A stretch of DNA of 64,000 nucleotides, from the NCBI GenBank assembly GCA_963920705.1, contig OY987227.1, forward strand, positions 21,849,434 to 21,913,433. Direction: 5' to 3'. This document shows, in pieces, positions 1-12,874 of this stretch. Each line of letters begins with the position of its first letter. Positions within the stretch are counted from its first letter, which is position 1. A program made the translations under genes and the position numbers. Under the pieces are notes generated by a model. The model made no database searches, was not told the DNA's origin, and saw nothing but the letters and a program-made list of their open reading frames with translations. This stretch comes from Odiellus spinosus (taxonomy: Eukaryota > Arthropoda > Arachnida > Opiliones > Phalangiidae).

Positions 1-570
1 TCTAAAAAAACAGTAATTTCGATTGCTAGCTACTTGTTTTCTAACTTTTATTATCTCTTTAAGGTTTTTGGAAGGACAGAAGGGGTTTATTTACTTGGGA
101 ATTCGAGATGCAGTAACAATTGGTTTGGAAAATCCTTTTCTCTACTTCGCAATCTCTAGATTTCCCCCTGTTGTATACAAATCGCCTCTCAGGACTTTCT
201 CCTGCCAGAGAGTTCGCTCGACTATACGATTAATCGCGATAATAAGGCCTAACAAGATGATAAGTTTCGAAGCGCGGTATTATAGGCTAAAGGAAGACGG
301 CGAAATTTACGTTATACAGAATTCGTGCTGGAAAATCAATCCCAATGAAACAAAACCAGCTAAATCCCCGCGAATTCTCCCTATCTGGCCGAATTCGAGC
401 TAGATGATAAGCTCCTATAAGCGAAGAAGACCCCAGGATATCTTTCGCTAACGAGATACTGAGCGAATGTTTCGAAACCGCGACCAACAGAAATTGGTTT
501 TAAAACTGTATAAATCCCATATACTATATATAGAAAAGGTATACAAAGTCACGTCTGGAAAGTTATTTAC
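1..570. other. Intergenic, no gene seen
   Basis: AT-rich sequence with no recognisable exon or repeat. The reading frame over positions 23-403 does not start with a credible ATG and resembles no protein family I know. Confidence 0.5.
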
Positions 571-1017
571 TTAAGCTACGTTCACACTTCACACTTTAGC
601 CGCGTTCATACTAAGACTTGGAATCGATTTCGCTCGAGTCGTGTGAACTGAAAACCGCGTCTTTTCTCGAAACGAATTGATTCGATTTATCGAAACTGCT
701 TCGGGAACCAGTTTCATATCGATTCGGTTTCAACAACCGATAGATGAAGCTACAATAAATCGATTTTTTAAAGATAATGCGTGAACAAGTGACGCTTAAA
801 ACGATTCCTGACAATTTGAATATCGGTTTAATTTTAACGTTTCAAATCGATTAAGATATGCTAGTTTGACCGTATCTATTGTGAAATTTAGGAGTCAACT
901 GTAAAGATATATACTCAATAAACATTATTTAAACGTTCAAGGCGGTTCTTAAGTCTCTAGTGCCTTTCCAAAAAGGTTCAAAATGATTTCGAAATCTTTA
1001 TTGTGAACGCGGCTTTA
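571..1017. mobile_element. Family B inverted-repeat element with a second copy nested in it
   Basis: An outer left end (TTAAGCTACGTTCACACT, from 571) pairs with an outer right end (GTGAACGCGGCTTTA, about 1002-1017). Between them, at about 597-879, lies a near-complete copy of the same family, running from GCCGCGTTCATACTA to CTAGTTTGACCGTATCTA. The interior has the family's CGATTT-rich palindromic body. Other copies lie near 37.8, 49.6, 51.7, 55.4 and 62.6 kb. The element carries no coding capacity, so it is a MITE. The target duplication is not clear; TTAA-like bases often flank the ends. Confidence 0.65.
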
Positions 1018-2579
1018 GAAATAAAGGTACTCTATAACTGTAAGCGCGTTAATATAAGTCTAGATGTTTGGAAATAAATTATATTTTCATATAATATGAA
1101 AAAAATTGTTGAGTTTTTGAAAATCCTGCAAGGATGGGATCGATTTTCATAAAGGGACGGTGAAAAGGATATATCATTACGTAAAGGACGAGTTAAAACC
1201 ACGTTGGTGGCTGCTTAGGACAAAGAATATACTACTTTGGCCTGTTTGCCGTTAGAGGATGCTTAGGAACACCAGATTTTGTTATTCATCTTTATCTATT
1301 AAGGTAAGGGTCCATTGTTAACAGTTCTAGTTTAAACCAATGAAAACAATTTCAAAAATTAAACCTAGACATTAACAATTAATGTTATTAAATGACGATT
1401 CGGACGTCATTGAGATTAGATAACATTCGGACAAAAATAATTTAATAAGAATAAATAAATACTTCCTTTAAAGATAAACAAGTTTCCTTTTCCCAAGATT
1501 TTTGCTTACACGAAATAAAATTATTCAAATTTTTCTTTCGGGAATTTGCACAAATATGTGCAATTGAAATGGCTCTTTCCTTTGGGTAATGAATGCTGCA
1601 CTGCAGTTGAAACGCTTCTACAGGTATCCTTAGTAGATACATTAAGAAAGAAATAGTACCACGTGATATTTTGGGCACGATAAAGTAATTGGGTGTTAAT
1701 TACTTATCTACAATAATTTATCAACTTTTGTCAGAAGTGATATGGAAAAATTCGAAAAAAAAACGCGTAACCACCACGCTAAAACTTTACTTTAAATTGC
1801 TATAAATTAAATTTAGCGAGTTTGAAAGGCGTTAAGGTCAAACAATCAATTCTGTCCCCGCTAAATATTCCCCATAACTCAAAAATAAGACGTTCAACGA
1901 TTTTTCAAGAATATTTCAAAGTTTCCTATATAACTCTTTCCGCGTCTAAGCTGTATAGATACAAAAAGAAAAAGAAAATTCTGTTCGAAAACCCTTCGTG
2001 GCCAGCCTAATTATCGGGTAAATTTTTCCATCAAATTAACCAGACGTCTGCTATTGATTTTTAAGCTTGAAGTGGAAATCAATTAGGCTTATATAAGTCA
2101 GTCGTGTTCGACTAAGTCTAGTTAGTGAAGCGTTTCTTTGTAAGGAAAGAGAAAATAAGAGTTTATATAACGTTAGAGCCAAAATAAATTTACGCCCTCA
2201 AGCTTCGACCTTATATATGATTGGTCAGAATTTAGTCTACGTCTACTGAAATTCAAATCTAACCAACTTCAAAATTTAAATTAAGCGTAAAAATTGAACG
2301 TGGAAGAATTTTTAATTAATAATTTAGGGCGCAGATATTGAAAATAAATTTAAAATGTAAATTTCATTTTTAACTTGTAGTTTCCAAAGGGAGATGATTT
2401 TCGCGTCTGTTTATTATTATTGGCTACAGAAACCATCTCCGTGTACGGGGAAGGACCTGAATACATTTAGCGTATTCCGATACGTGGTCCATATATAGTG
2501 AAAATAGTTGACATTCGTTATTTTGGGTAAATGGGCTTTAGGGAATATTTATTATATTATATTTAATTATAAATATGAT
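1018..2579. other. Intergenic with one dispersed repeat copy (family G)
   Basis: Positions about 1195-1345 match a dispersed repeat containing GTTAGAGGATGCTTA and TTATTCATCTTTATCTATTA. It is seen again near 3.9-4.4 kb and at 48.0-48.14 kb. I see nothing else that I can support. Confidence 0.5.
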
Positions 2580-2918
2580 CAGAAGCCGATGAAACCCTCC
2601 TTTGAAGTCTACTACTCCAATGTTCCATATAGCGCTCCTCTCTGTATGGGTAAAATTCCCAATTTTACGAGTTATAGAAGGGGTCCTACTTCATCCCTCC
2701 TGTCTACGGAAAATTGGAAATTCTCTTTCTCCACAAACGACGACGTTTTTTGGACGAACTCCAAGGCTGCTAGAGATATTCGCTCGACGAGCTGCCTCTC
2801 CGAAAACATCTACCGTTAGGAGGCGTACGAATCGCGCCTTTTGAGAATAACCCATACAGAGAGGGGTAGACAAGACCCGGGAGTAATAGACTTCAAAGGA
2901 GGGTTTCATCGGCTTCTG
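2580..2918 (+). mobile_element. Family A MITE, copy 1
   Basis: A 339-bp element with terminal inverted repeats beginning CAGAAGCCGATGAAACCC. The repeats are near perfect for about 38 bp and then imperfect for about 40 more. It is flanked by a perfect 7-bp target duplication, ATATGAT (2573-2579 and 2919-2925). It has no transposase. Reading frames on both strands here are only translations of the element and recur in every copy. Confidence 0.93.
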
Positions 2919-2925
2919 ATATGAT

Positions 2926-3825
2926 ATAAGTTTTACTGTAATTATTATGAATCATAATTATTGTAATTTCACCTTCGTATCCTATAATACTCTAACCAAC
3001 GACAGCCATCGTCAGAGATTTTTAGAGCAGCGATAAATAATAACACGAAGAATTTCAGTCTAGGTTGATTCATTTCTTAAAATTAGGATATCATTTGTCA
3101 TACACCCTTACTGTCTACAGAAGTTTACAACTCATTCAAGAGAAGTAATTTAAGAGCACCTCTTTTATTATAAAGATAACGGCATAGAGCAATGAAACTA
3201 TTTTAGAAAAAGAAAACATGGCGAGGAGAAGAGACGATCAAACCTTTTTTTAATACTTATGTTCGTATTAAATAAAGAACGCCATTTGAAATAACTTATC
3301 TTTCTCCGCAAACAAACACTCCACCCTTTCATAAGTCATTTATATCGACGTAAATCCATATATATTTATTTATAGAAATAATCGCGGATATAAAAATAGA
3401 TCAGAGTCAGAGCCCCAACCCATCTAGGCAACTATAATCCAATACAGTTCGACATAAACGTCAAATTTGGCCCCCACCAAATATCATCAGCTATACGTAT
3501 ATAGCATTGAAAGAAAAGGAAAAACGCTAGCATTATATAATATATGTGTATTTCTACACGCGAAGGGTGGAAGGAAACTACAATATATAGTCTATAATAT
3601 CGAACAGGAAAGTCAAGAAAAATATATATCGCTCAAATACGAGACAGCCTATATACCCTGGACTGTGAGTGAGAGGTAAAGAGAGCGGGAGAAGAAAATA
3701 AGCCTTTGTAAATATAACTGAAAGGGGATTCCGCGTTTGGCCAATAAATAATTCATTAATATCTCGATATGTATAGCAAGATGCAATCTTGGATGGAACC
3801 ATTATTCACATTCAAAAATAGAGTT
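2926..3825. other. Intergenic, nothing supported
   Basis: AT-rich. The short open frames at 3467-3802 lack splice sites, a codon pattern or recognisable motifs. Confidence 0.5.
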
Positions 3826-4576
3826 TAAGCTACGTTCACACTTTTACAGTTAAATCTTAGACTTAATAGTGATGAATATCAAAATCTGGGGTTCATAAGC
3901 GTCCTCTAACGGCAAATAGTGGCAAAAGTATAGTAAGTAACCAAAGCACGTAAGCGTCTATCTATTCTTTATCCATAGCAGCCACGCACGAGGTTTTGTT
4001 TTCCTGTTGGCCCTTATAGGACGCTTATGAACTCCAGCTTCGGTTATTTCAATTGTTAGTAGTCCTAGTTGAAACCGTTTTCACGGGCGTGCTCAGTTTT
4101 AAGTCATATAAGGAAGCCATGTATAGTTTGTTACCCTTATCACTTCAATCCCTAAATATAGTTAATCCTGTTTCTAACACGCATCTGTAAATTTTGGGCA
4201 TAAATCAAGAATTTCAGAGCTTTATAAGTTTTGTAAGCAATTTTGCCACTGTTGGCCGTTAGAGGACGCTTATGAACCCCAGAATTTGCTATTCCCTTGT
4301 TAATAGCCCAAGTTGAAATCATGGGCGTGCGCATGCAGGTTTTAAGTCAGATAAGGTAGCCCTGTATAATTTGTTAATCTTATAACTTTACTCCCAAAAG
4401 TAAAGACGAACTTATTCCCCACATATGATAAACAGTTACCTAATTCGAGTCATTTTATAGGTTATGTATGAACGGGTCCACGGGGCTTAATTACAAGTTT
4501 TCTAGATCAAAGATCTCTACATATGATCAAACAGTTCAAAGCGGATCTTTCAAAGTTTCTAGCGTGAACGTGGCTT
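3826..4576. repeat. Composite repeat: family B ends around family G inverted copies
   Basis: A family B left end (TTTAAGCTACGTTCACACTT, about 3826) and a right end (CTAGCGTGAACGTGGCTTT, about 4559-4576) enclose two or three family G segments. One G copy is reversed (GGTTCATAAGCGTCCTCTAA, about 3891). The others are forward, near 4019 and 4257 (CCGTTAGAGGACGCTTATGA). The reversed and forward copies form an imperfect foldback. Confidence 0.5.
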
Positions 4577-5067
4577 TCTCGAGTTAGAATTCGGTTCTTT
4601 CCTAGCTTGTAAATCCAACATATAGATCATTTCAATCTACGTTGGAAACGTAAACAGCCTTAAGGCTCTTCTTATAGTATCGCAAACGAGGCCTAAAAGT
4701 TCGGCTTCTTTGCACAATCTGAGTGGAAATATAGACTGCTTCGATTTTAGTCTGAATTTGCATTATTCGAACAAATGCAAATGCCGCAGCTTCGTTAGAA
4801 CGATAAAGCGGAAACATTCTTGGCCATTGAGTCAGAAATTATTTCCCTTCAACTATGCCATGGGGTGTACTTGGTTTTCATAATTATTATTAGATACACT
4901 GTATATATGTATACACTCTATGCCCGAAAATGGATTCTCTAAATATTTCCGCTAACTACTTGAAAGGTCTTCTGAAGTTGCTATTCCCGAGTCAGGATAT
5001 ATTACTTTCCTAGGATAAGTTTCAAAAATCGCTTCATAGTGACGGTATAATTTATCCAGAGCTGGAG

Positions 5068-5242
5068 TTAAAGGCCCTATCTGCTCTAGAATTTACCCCT
5101 TTAAAATGTTCTTCCCGTATGCACACATCCTATCTTTAACTGTACACTGTACAATTTCCTATGGTCAACGTCGTCTGCTAAGCTAGAAAAGAAGGCCGAC
5201 TTTTTAAAGGGATTTAAAAATCGCAGTAAAACAGTAATCCCT
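5068..5242 (+). mobile_element. Family C MITE, copy 1 (TTAA type)
   Basis: It starts TTAAAGGCCCTATCTGCTCT and shares its body with copies at 29.04 and 58.67 kb, including GTCGTCTGCTAAGCTAGAAA. The right end is degraded: AATCCCTT instead of the GTCCCTTTAA seen in the other copies. Confidence 0.75.
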
Positions 5243-7043
5243 TCTCCCAATCAAATATTTTTTACTACGCTTAATTACGCAGTACCTATATGTGTTTTCT
5301 TTAAATACTTATCCTATTTTAGGGTCTAAGAAAAATATACACTCCATTTCCTTCGAGCTCCCTCTAAGGTCCAACTGTGATTCTAAAGATCTCCAGATAG
5401 GGAAATACATTAATGCGTGAGGAGCTCGTATCTGTTCGACCAATACTATTGGGGGAAAATTGTTAGAAGCTAACCCATCAACCAACAATAGGCACGACGG
5501 TAAATCTTTAAAAAAAAGGGGCAGTAAACTATAGGGAATCCCGTATTTGCTGCAAAAAATATCTAACAGCATGGCATGGTCCCACGCGTGATGAAACCCC
5601 TTCCACAGAAATGGGGGAGAAATTTTCTCTAAGGGTGGTAAGAACTAGGCCACTTCCTTGAGACCTAGAGAGGGTAAAGGAGGAAGAAGTACGCTACAAG
5701 ACCTTTCTGATATGTAGAATTATTTACCTATGCACCCTAATAAGGTTCTGAGCCACGTAATACAAACGTAGATTTACGAGCAGATTTCTTGTTCAATTAT
5801 AATTTCTGGCAATATACGCGTCCAAAGAGGCACAGACAATTTGCTACACTGTAACCATTTCCCAGACATAGCAGTTATAGCTCGCTTACTCGACTCGAAT
5901 ATGGAAACAAAATTTCCAATCTTAGTTGACCGTATACCGTGAAACTACGAGTCCTTCAAATCTCTAATATTGTTCGATACCATTTCGAAACGGGTCTATA
6001 ACTCTGGGGTTTATCGCGTTCTACGCGGTTGGTAAAATGGATTCTCTTGACGCGAGTTAGGTCTAAACTACGTGTATATAACCGTCTATTGAGAGAGGAG
6101 GAGGGAGACAGAGAGAAGGGGGGGGGGGGGGAGAAATAGGAAAGGCGTAGGAACCATAGTAGGAACGTAACGCTATAAGGTTTCCCCATAGAGATATATA
6201 TTTGGTATTTGATCGATTCTAGAAGACTACTAGGGTCGTAGCCTCGAAGGGCTCGCGGCCCGGTAGGTGGGCGGAATATTCGACGGAAGATCCCCCGATC
6301 AATCACTGGGAGGTGCCGGGGCCATATAGAGGGTGGGAGAACTAGAAGAGGGCATAGGCCCACGCGTACCCCCGAAAATCCGGAAGGTAATCCCGAGGAA
6401 AAACCTTTCACTGCTAAAACCGTCACGAGGTATTACTTGGCATCCGTTTTTTTTTTTTGTTGTTTTTTTTTTCAAGCTTGCCCGGGATAAAAATACACTT
6501 TTCTCACAGTTGGTTTCATTTTGATAGTTCAACAAGGAATAAGGCTATAAAAGTAATACAAATCAGGCGCCCATTGCCCAAAAAGAGTCCAAGGTATGAA
6601 GAAAATATTGCAAATATTCTCGTACAAGCATATGTTTACTTGTATTATGTTCTTGTATATAAATATTTAAAAAAAACTCAATTAAAAACAAAAGATTTGT
6701 AATATTAACATGATAGTACTAGAAACAATTATCTAACACCAATAAAATAATTTACTGTCTCACGGTAATTTACCAGTATTCATAAAATGACTTTTATTTG
6801 AATTTGGGATTTTAAATGCGTAGTTTCTCATTGTTTTTTATAGTTTTTTAAATTCAAATAACCACTGTTGTCCAGTGGAAAACTACTTCAACTGAAACTA
6901 CAAGTGAAAGTTCCAAAGACTGTCGTATTTAAAAATGTATGGTTAAAGTTAGAAATCATCGACTAAATTATTGAATTCGACAGAGAGATAATCCATTAAA
7001 ATATGTTGTTAACCAAAAGCGTTATTTTAAATGAGGCCCGTCC
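5243..7043. other. Intergenic with homopolymer tracts
   Basis: Contains a G run near 6119, T runs near 6450-6470 and several reading frames (minus strand 5309-5572 and 5956-6426). None shows a family motif or a convincing splice structure. A GC-rich patch lies at about 6235-6330. Confidence 0.4.
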
Positions 7044-7353
7044 TTAAAGTGAGGCTGTCATAATTTTTTTCGAATGTTATATGGAGTCTATTTTAATTTT
7101 ATTCGTCTGGATTGGCGCGTTCTTCAAAATGAAAATTTTCAAAAATTATGTATGTAATTTTTTTTCCCGATATATAACGTAATTTATTTCATACGAAAGG
7201 TAGGACTTTCACGAAAAAGTCAGGCGATTATAAAATATATATTTACTGTTGCGGTAATTTTATCAATGACATATTGAATCATTTTTCAACTATCTTCAAG
7301 AAAAATGCAAATCAATTTGAGTCCAGGAAAAATCCGTGATAGTCTCACTTTAA
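7044..7353 (+). mobile_element. Family D MITE, copy 1 (TTAA type)
   Basis: The ends are inverted: TTAAAGTGAGGCTGTCA on the left and TGATAGTCTCACTTTAA on the right. TTAA is duplicated at both edges, as expected for a TTAA-specific (piggyBac-like) target. A second copy lies at 25.85 kb. No coding capacity. Confidence 0.8.
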
Positions 7354-9126
7354 TTAAATCTCAAGAATATAAGTAGAAGTGGGTACAGAACTGTCAGAGC
7401 CATTTCGACGAGATTTAATATAATCACTATAAGCTATAGCTGCGTGCTATATAATGGCAAAAGAAAAATTTGCGTCTGGAATGCGGGATAAGTTCTGTAA
7501 GCTGATGGCTTTCTCGAAATCGAGGCAGTATTCCACCGAGAATCTGGATATGTTTTTCATTTATCTTAAGCCCGCTAGTACGATACTCTTTGCTTTTAGC
7601 GTAATATCTACATGTGAATCCGTTTTACGCTCGTGTTCAATTGGAGTTTGCATCGACTATTTTATTCTCTGTAACGTTTAAAATAGCGTACTAATCCTCC
7701 CTAGGTTTTCCAAGTATATGCCAACTCCTCTTGAACAGAAGTATAGACGTATATTCATGTACAGTATATTGTTGGAATTACTAGACTACGCTAAAATAGA
7801 GGCGAAAACACAACATAAAATTAGATTTAGCTCTTTCCCTTTTAGATCTAAAGCGTGTTTTGGTCCCACGTCAATTTAAGGGTAATCTACAGGGCATATA
7901 GTTTTCGGGATACCGATGGCATTATATCAAAACACGGTGGAGACGGGTATTTTGAAGATAAAAAATTTACTGAGGATGAAGCCGGGTAAATGTGTTTTTT
8001 TGAAGGGAAGTTAAAGAAGATATTGTGAGCCAGTTTTCTATCCTTAAAGAAATAATGATTTGGGAACCACTTGGGAACTTTAAACGAAATAACATAACCC
8101 ATTCATTTGTAAATACGACAGACTTTTGAATATTCATGGGTAAGTTTCAATGGAAGCAGTTTCAACCAGTCTTCGAAAATAAGGTCAAAATAAAGTTTAA
8201 TAATTAAAAATCTGGGAGTTATTTGTTCCTAGGAACAGTTAATTTGTTTCAATAGTTCAAGGGTCAAACACTTGCCAGAGTCCCGTATACACTTTGGCCG
8301 AAATCCCAAAATCTAAACATCTATCGGATCCTAACCCGTTAATTTGGTTAGAGCTCTAAGTCATCATAAATATGTATTTCGAGACTGATCTCACGAACGT
8401 GCTCGTTAATTAGAGAATAATTTAAATCCAATAGATCGTTAGAACAGATACGAACCAATAGAGACCCAGTTTCAATTTCGTATTAAGATCGTAACGAAGT
8501 AAACGAGATTAAGTTTAATAACATTTGGTTTGAATTTTAGAAGATCATTCGTCTTAATTTTCAGGGGGAACGAATTTTAAAGAAACTCGATTTTCTTCGC
8601 AGCCTCTCTTGAAAAAAAAATTAGGTTTCGAAGCCACTATAGCGCTACATTGGGCTTTGTACCTCGGTACACTTTTCCCGTAGGATATCGAGGTTTATCA
8701 GCTAAGAGTTTTAACTTCTTTGAGTCGAGGACTATAAGGACTAAGAGGACCAAGTATTTCCAACTACCATGCTAGCGGGATTTCCCCTATCTCCGAACCT
8801 TGACTTCATTAACTTAAATCGGATGAAAGATGGGTATAAGAAAATTGGGTATAACGCGACTCTAAGAGAAAATATAAAGTTCTAAACTTGATTTGTCGAG
8901 AGACTCGAAAAAAAGACCCAACAACATCTAAAAAAAAACAGGAGATAAAACAATTATTTTGGGATTCACGTTGTCCCTGAAGTAAGAAACGAAAAATAAA
9001 ACGCTATAAAGCGAAGCTAAGTAATGTAAATCTTTCAAACGAAAACTTCTTTCGAGTTTAAAAGGGCAAGTATAATCTAAATTGATGATTTAAACAACAA
9101 TATAGATTCTAGCTTAACCATCTTAA
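7354..9126. other. Intergenic; one weak exon-like frame
   Basis: An ATG-initiated frame at 7454 (75 codons) contains a good donor-like site (TCTGTAAGC, about 7493-7501). No partner exon is evident and the peptide is not recognisable. Nothing else is supported. Confidence 0.35.
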
Positions 9127-9273
9127 GGAGATCCAAGTGATCGACTGCCAAGAGGTTTTGACCAATTGATCGACTTTCAAATGATCGATTAAGGTTTTTT
9201 CCCCCCAATTGATGGACTTTCAAATGATAGACAATGGCTTATCATTGGCTTATTCAAAATCGATCACTTGGAC
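9127..9273. repeat. Short foldback repeat
   Basis: The left end ATCCAAGTGATCGAC is inverted at the right end as GATCACTTGGA. The interior repeats ATTGATCGACTTTCAAATGA-like units. It is about 147 bp and is possibly a small MITE; no clear target duplication is seen. Confidence 0.45.
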
Positions 9274-11350
9274 CCAAACCCTTCAGGAAACTTCATCTGT
9301 TAAAGAATATTTGAATTGAGGATCGGAGTTCAATGTTTTAAAAGTGAATTTGGCCATGAATATAAATTTCGTTTTTAACCTTCACTCTCTCTTTAAAAAG
9401 AAGTGTAATATTTTTCGTTTCTTCATATTAATGATAAGTCTCAAATGAAGAACCTCGTCAAATTTATCTCGCGCCAAACACTTGAATTCCAACATTTTTT
9501 TTACATGTTCGTGACGTCCGAGTTGCTTTTCAATTCAATGTGCTAACATAGAATAACTCATAGATATAAATATCTATGAGAATACAATTTCAACAGAAGT
9601 GGACCAAAATCGGAAACGTCAAAAACATACTCGTGACTTCAAGATAAGTTAGCAAGTACTGTATTACGTTTTTCCTGAATGAGGTTTGACATTATTTATC
9701 AATTTACCACGCTTTTTCCCATTTTGACAACTTTTTTTCAACCAGACTAAAATCACAAAAAGTAAACTTAACAAAATTCAAGAGAATTAGCTAATTGAGA
9801 AGTTTCTTCTACACCGAAAAAAAAAAAAAAAAAAAAAACACCGTGAAAAGAAAAAAACACTGGCTCTAAGAATTTCTTTTATAAAACTTTGTAGGTATAT
9901 ATATATTCTATGGGTGTTTATTTAAAGGGACAGTTTCACAAGAATTTGTCTAAAAACGTGTAAAATGTCTTGAGTATATGTAACCCAAATGACATCTATA
10001 TTTCGCTATGTTCCCATATCTCCCAATTTTTATTTCTACCAAGGTTATACTAGCAAAAACATGCATTCCCATTTCACCCAAAAAAACCTTAAAAAGTGGA
10101 ATCTTGATGACTGTGATCCTTTAAGACAGTTTTTTTTCTAGAATATATTAACCACTAATTCAAGATAAAATAAGAACGGCGAAAATCTAGAGCTCTATTC
10201 CCAGATATAAGGACTAAAACTTCTAGTTACTAATTCGATTAACTTTTCGGTAATATGGAAAAAAAGAGAGAGAAGAGAGAGAGCTGATGGTATAGCCTTC
10301 GATTCACGTAACCACCAGCTCGTAAACGCGCCCACTAAAGGCCACATAGGGGTATATAAGCGAAAAAGAAGAAAATTATAAAAAAAAATCTCATCGACTA
10401 ACCTAAACTTAGGATAAAAATTCCGTCAAAAAAATAAAATCAAGACCTGGCGAGTTTAGGTGCCCAAATCGAGTAACTGGATTTAAAGTGGTATATATAG
10501 TCACTGTAAATGGCCAAAAACTTTAAAGAGGATCTAATAGTAATAAATATAAGGAGTGAACCCTTAAGAGTTCACACAAACCGTTGTTCTCATACTTTTT
10601 TTTTCTATTTTCTAGTAATTTAATTTTTTATATTTTATTTATATTCAAATTTAAACTGGGCATAGTATAATTATAGATTATTCGATTTACCACGTTATTG
10701 GTGTTAAACAATAACTTCTTGAGCGACTATTCAGTTAATGATGTTAACAAAGCGTATATTTTGAGATATTTCCTAAGCCTTGGTCATCAAAATTGAGGTT
10801 TTTACGTATTTTTCCCCCGAGTTTCAAATGGAATTAGAGTAGCATTTTCAGGAAGATCGTTAAAAAACTATTCAAACTATTTGTCATAGAAAAATTGGCT
10901 ATTTTCGATTGTCATCGCGGAGCGTCATTCTAACTTCAACAGATTTTCTAATAAAAAATACCCATAGCGAAACAAATCTTTCACTTCTATCACTTTAACC
11001 TACAAGATACTATTTTTTGGCTCTCAAATTTTGTATATGGGGCTCTGGGGGACGTAAAGAAATTCCATTCGCCTAAAAGGAGGGTGCTGCTAGGAAAAAG
11101 AAGAGTAAAAACAAATGAAATAGGATGCAGTTGAGGTAATAAAAAGCCATTGGCGGTTCATAGACCTCTATACTCTACGCCAAATCCATAACAAAGACTG
11201 AAGAGGTTTTTCTCGCTTTTATAAATAAATGCAGCAAATAAATAAAAGCCCTAAAAACAAGGTGGACAAGTAAATTTGGCGAGTGGGAAACAATTAAATT
11301 CACATGAATATATCACTATATTATTATAGTGACTTTCCGCTATTTTGTAG
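9274..11350. other. Intergenic, AT-rich
   Basis: Contains a poly(A) tract near 9819-9838 and, at about 10806-10880, a degraded sequence (AGTAGCATTTTCAGGAAGAT) shared with 22.4, 27.0 and 27.8 kb. That sequence is probably a decayed family D relative. No exon is supported. Confidence 0.45.
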
Positions 11351-11580
11351 TGAAAGCCTGTAAAAGAGTTAACTGCCGCGCAATGGTGTTCAAGTAAAAG
11401 ATATATTCGTAGGAGGTCTCAGTTTCGCATAATCGCTATTGAACGCCTGTAAAAGTGTTTTAACTACCACGCCTTGGTGATCAAGAAGAAGAGAAACTCG
11501 TAGGAGGTCTCAGTTTTGCATAATTGCTATTGGGCGCTTGTAAAAGTGTTCTAGCTATAACGCGTTGGTGCTGAGAAAAA
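11351..11580 (+). repeat. 90-bp tandem repeat, about 2.5 units
   Basis: Units begin at about 11351, 11441 and 11531 with GCCTGTAAAAG-type sequence, giving a period of 90 bp. Each full unit contains GTAGGAGGTCTCAGTTT and GCATAATYGCTATTG. A single diverged match to the start of the unit (CGCCTGTAGAAGTGTTCTAA) occurs near 62945. Confidence 0.8.
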
Positions 11581-12521
11581 AAGGGGGTTCTTGCTCATAT
11601 TTTCTACTGTCGAGTTAAATTAAAAGCATATTTAACTTTAAATACCGCCCAGGTTTATCATTACAGTTACACGTACTCCTTAAATAAAAAGTGGATATCA
11701 TTCATTGTAGTGCGCGATAAATGTATTAGATGAAATGGCTTCGAGCTGACATTTTGTTCAATATTGCATTTCATCGAAAGGAAAATTATTGCTTCCTTGA
11801 AGACAGTTTCTATTTGGAATTTCCGGTGCTATTACTGTTTTTCTTCTTCTGAACTATCAATCTCACACGTTACAAATGTACCTACCCGTGAAAAAGATGT
11901 AGGTTTGTTCGGGTACAAACTAACCCGTAATATTTTGGTTTAAAAATAAAAGACATTCTTCATTCGTTTATCTCCAAATTGGTTCACTAATATTTTATAT
12001 AGCGAATTCCACTGGGTCACTCGCAAGAGTACTCTGAATCTAGCTAAAAACGTAATTTATATTGGATCTAGCTCGAACTCGAGCAAAATAGCAGTGCAAT
12101 TTTTAAGAGGAGTAAAGTGCCTAATCAAATCAATGAAAAAAAAAAAGCTTCTTAGCACTTATGGTGTACAAAGAATTCAAGAGTATTGCCCCTTCGATAA
12201 TATGGCATAGAGTTCTTAAATTTCCGGGCAAATATTGTAGTAAATAACACGAAATGTTTTCCGAAAATTAAAAAATAAATAATTGTGAACTTCGAAGATT
12301 TATAATAGAACCATAATTGTTTTTGTCAAATTTGTATAAAAACTAGAAAACTTTAAATACCTTGAATGCATTAAAGTGTATTTTAAATGTTTCAACTGAA
12401 AATTACTTAACCCATTTGAAAAATAAAAACATGTTTTCCGAATTACAGTATACTAATCGGGACCTTGCCGAATTCCAGGCCATTTCGGACCCTAGTCTTT
12501 TACTTAAACTCACCAGGGTTA
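11581..12521. other. Intergenic, nothing supported
   Basis: AT-rich DNA without a recognisable exon or repeat. Confidence 0.5.
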
Positions 12522-12528
12522 GTATAGG

Positions 12529-12867
12529 CAGAAGCCGATGAAACCCTCCTTTGAAGTCTACTACTCCAATGTTCCATATAGCGCTCCTCTCTGTATGGGT
12601 AAAATTCCCAATTTTACGAGTTAGAAGGGGTCCTACTTCATCCCCCCCTGTCTACGGAAAATTGGAAATTCTCTCTCTCCACAAACGACGACGTTTTTTT
12701 GGACGAACTCCAAGGCTGCTAGAGATATTCGCTCGACGAGCTCCCGCTCCGAAAACATCTACCGTTAGGAGGCGTACGAATCGCGCCTTTTGAGAATAAC
12801 CCATACGGAGAGGGGTAGACAAGGCTCGGGAGTAATAGACTTCAAAGGAGGGTTTCATCGGCTTCTG
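12529..12867 (+). mobile_element. Family A MITE, copy 2
   Basis: A 339-bp element in the same orientation as copy 1, with ends CAGAAGCC...GGCTTCTG. It is flanked by the 7-bp duplication GTATAGG (12522-12528 and 12868-12874). Non-coding. Confidence 0.93.
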
Positions 12868-12874
12868 GTATAGG

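Noticed and set aside
2508-2909. Open frames on both strands recurring at 12.6, 26.5, 31.3, 50.6 and 52.6 kb
   Set aside because: They coincide exactly with the family A MITE copies, are near mirror images and carry no transposase motif.
5956-6426. 156-codon minus-strand frame
   Set aside because: It crosses a poly(G) run and low-complexity serine/proline sequence, and has no recognisable domain or splice context.
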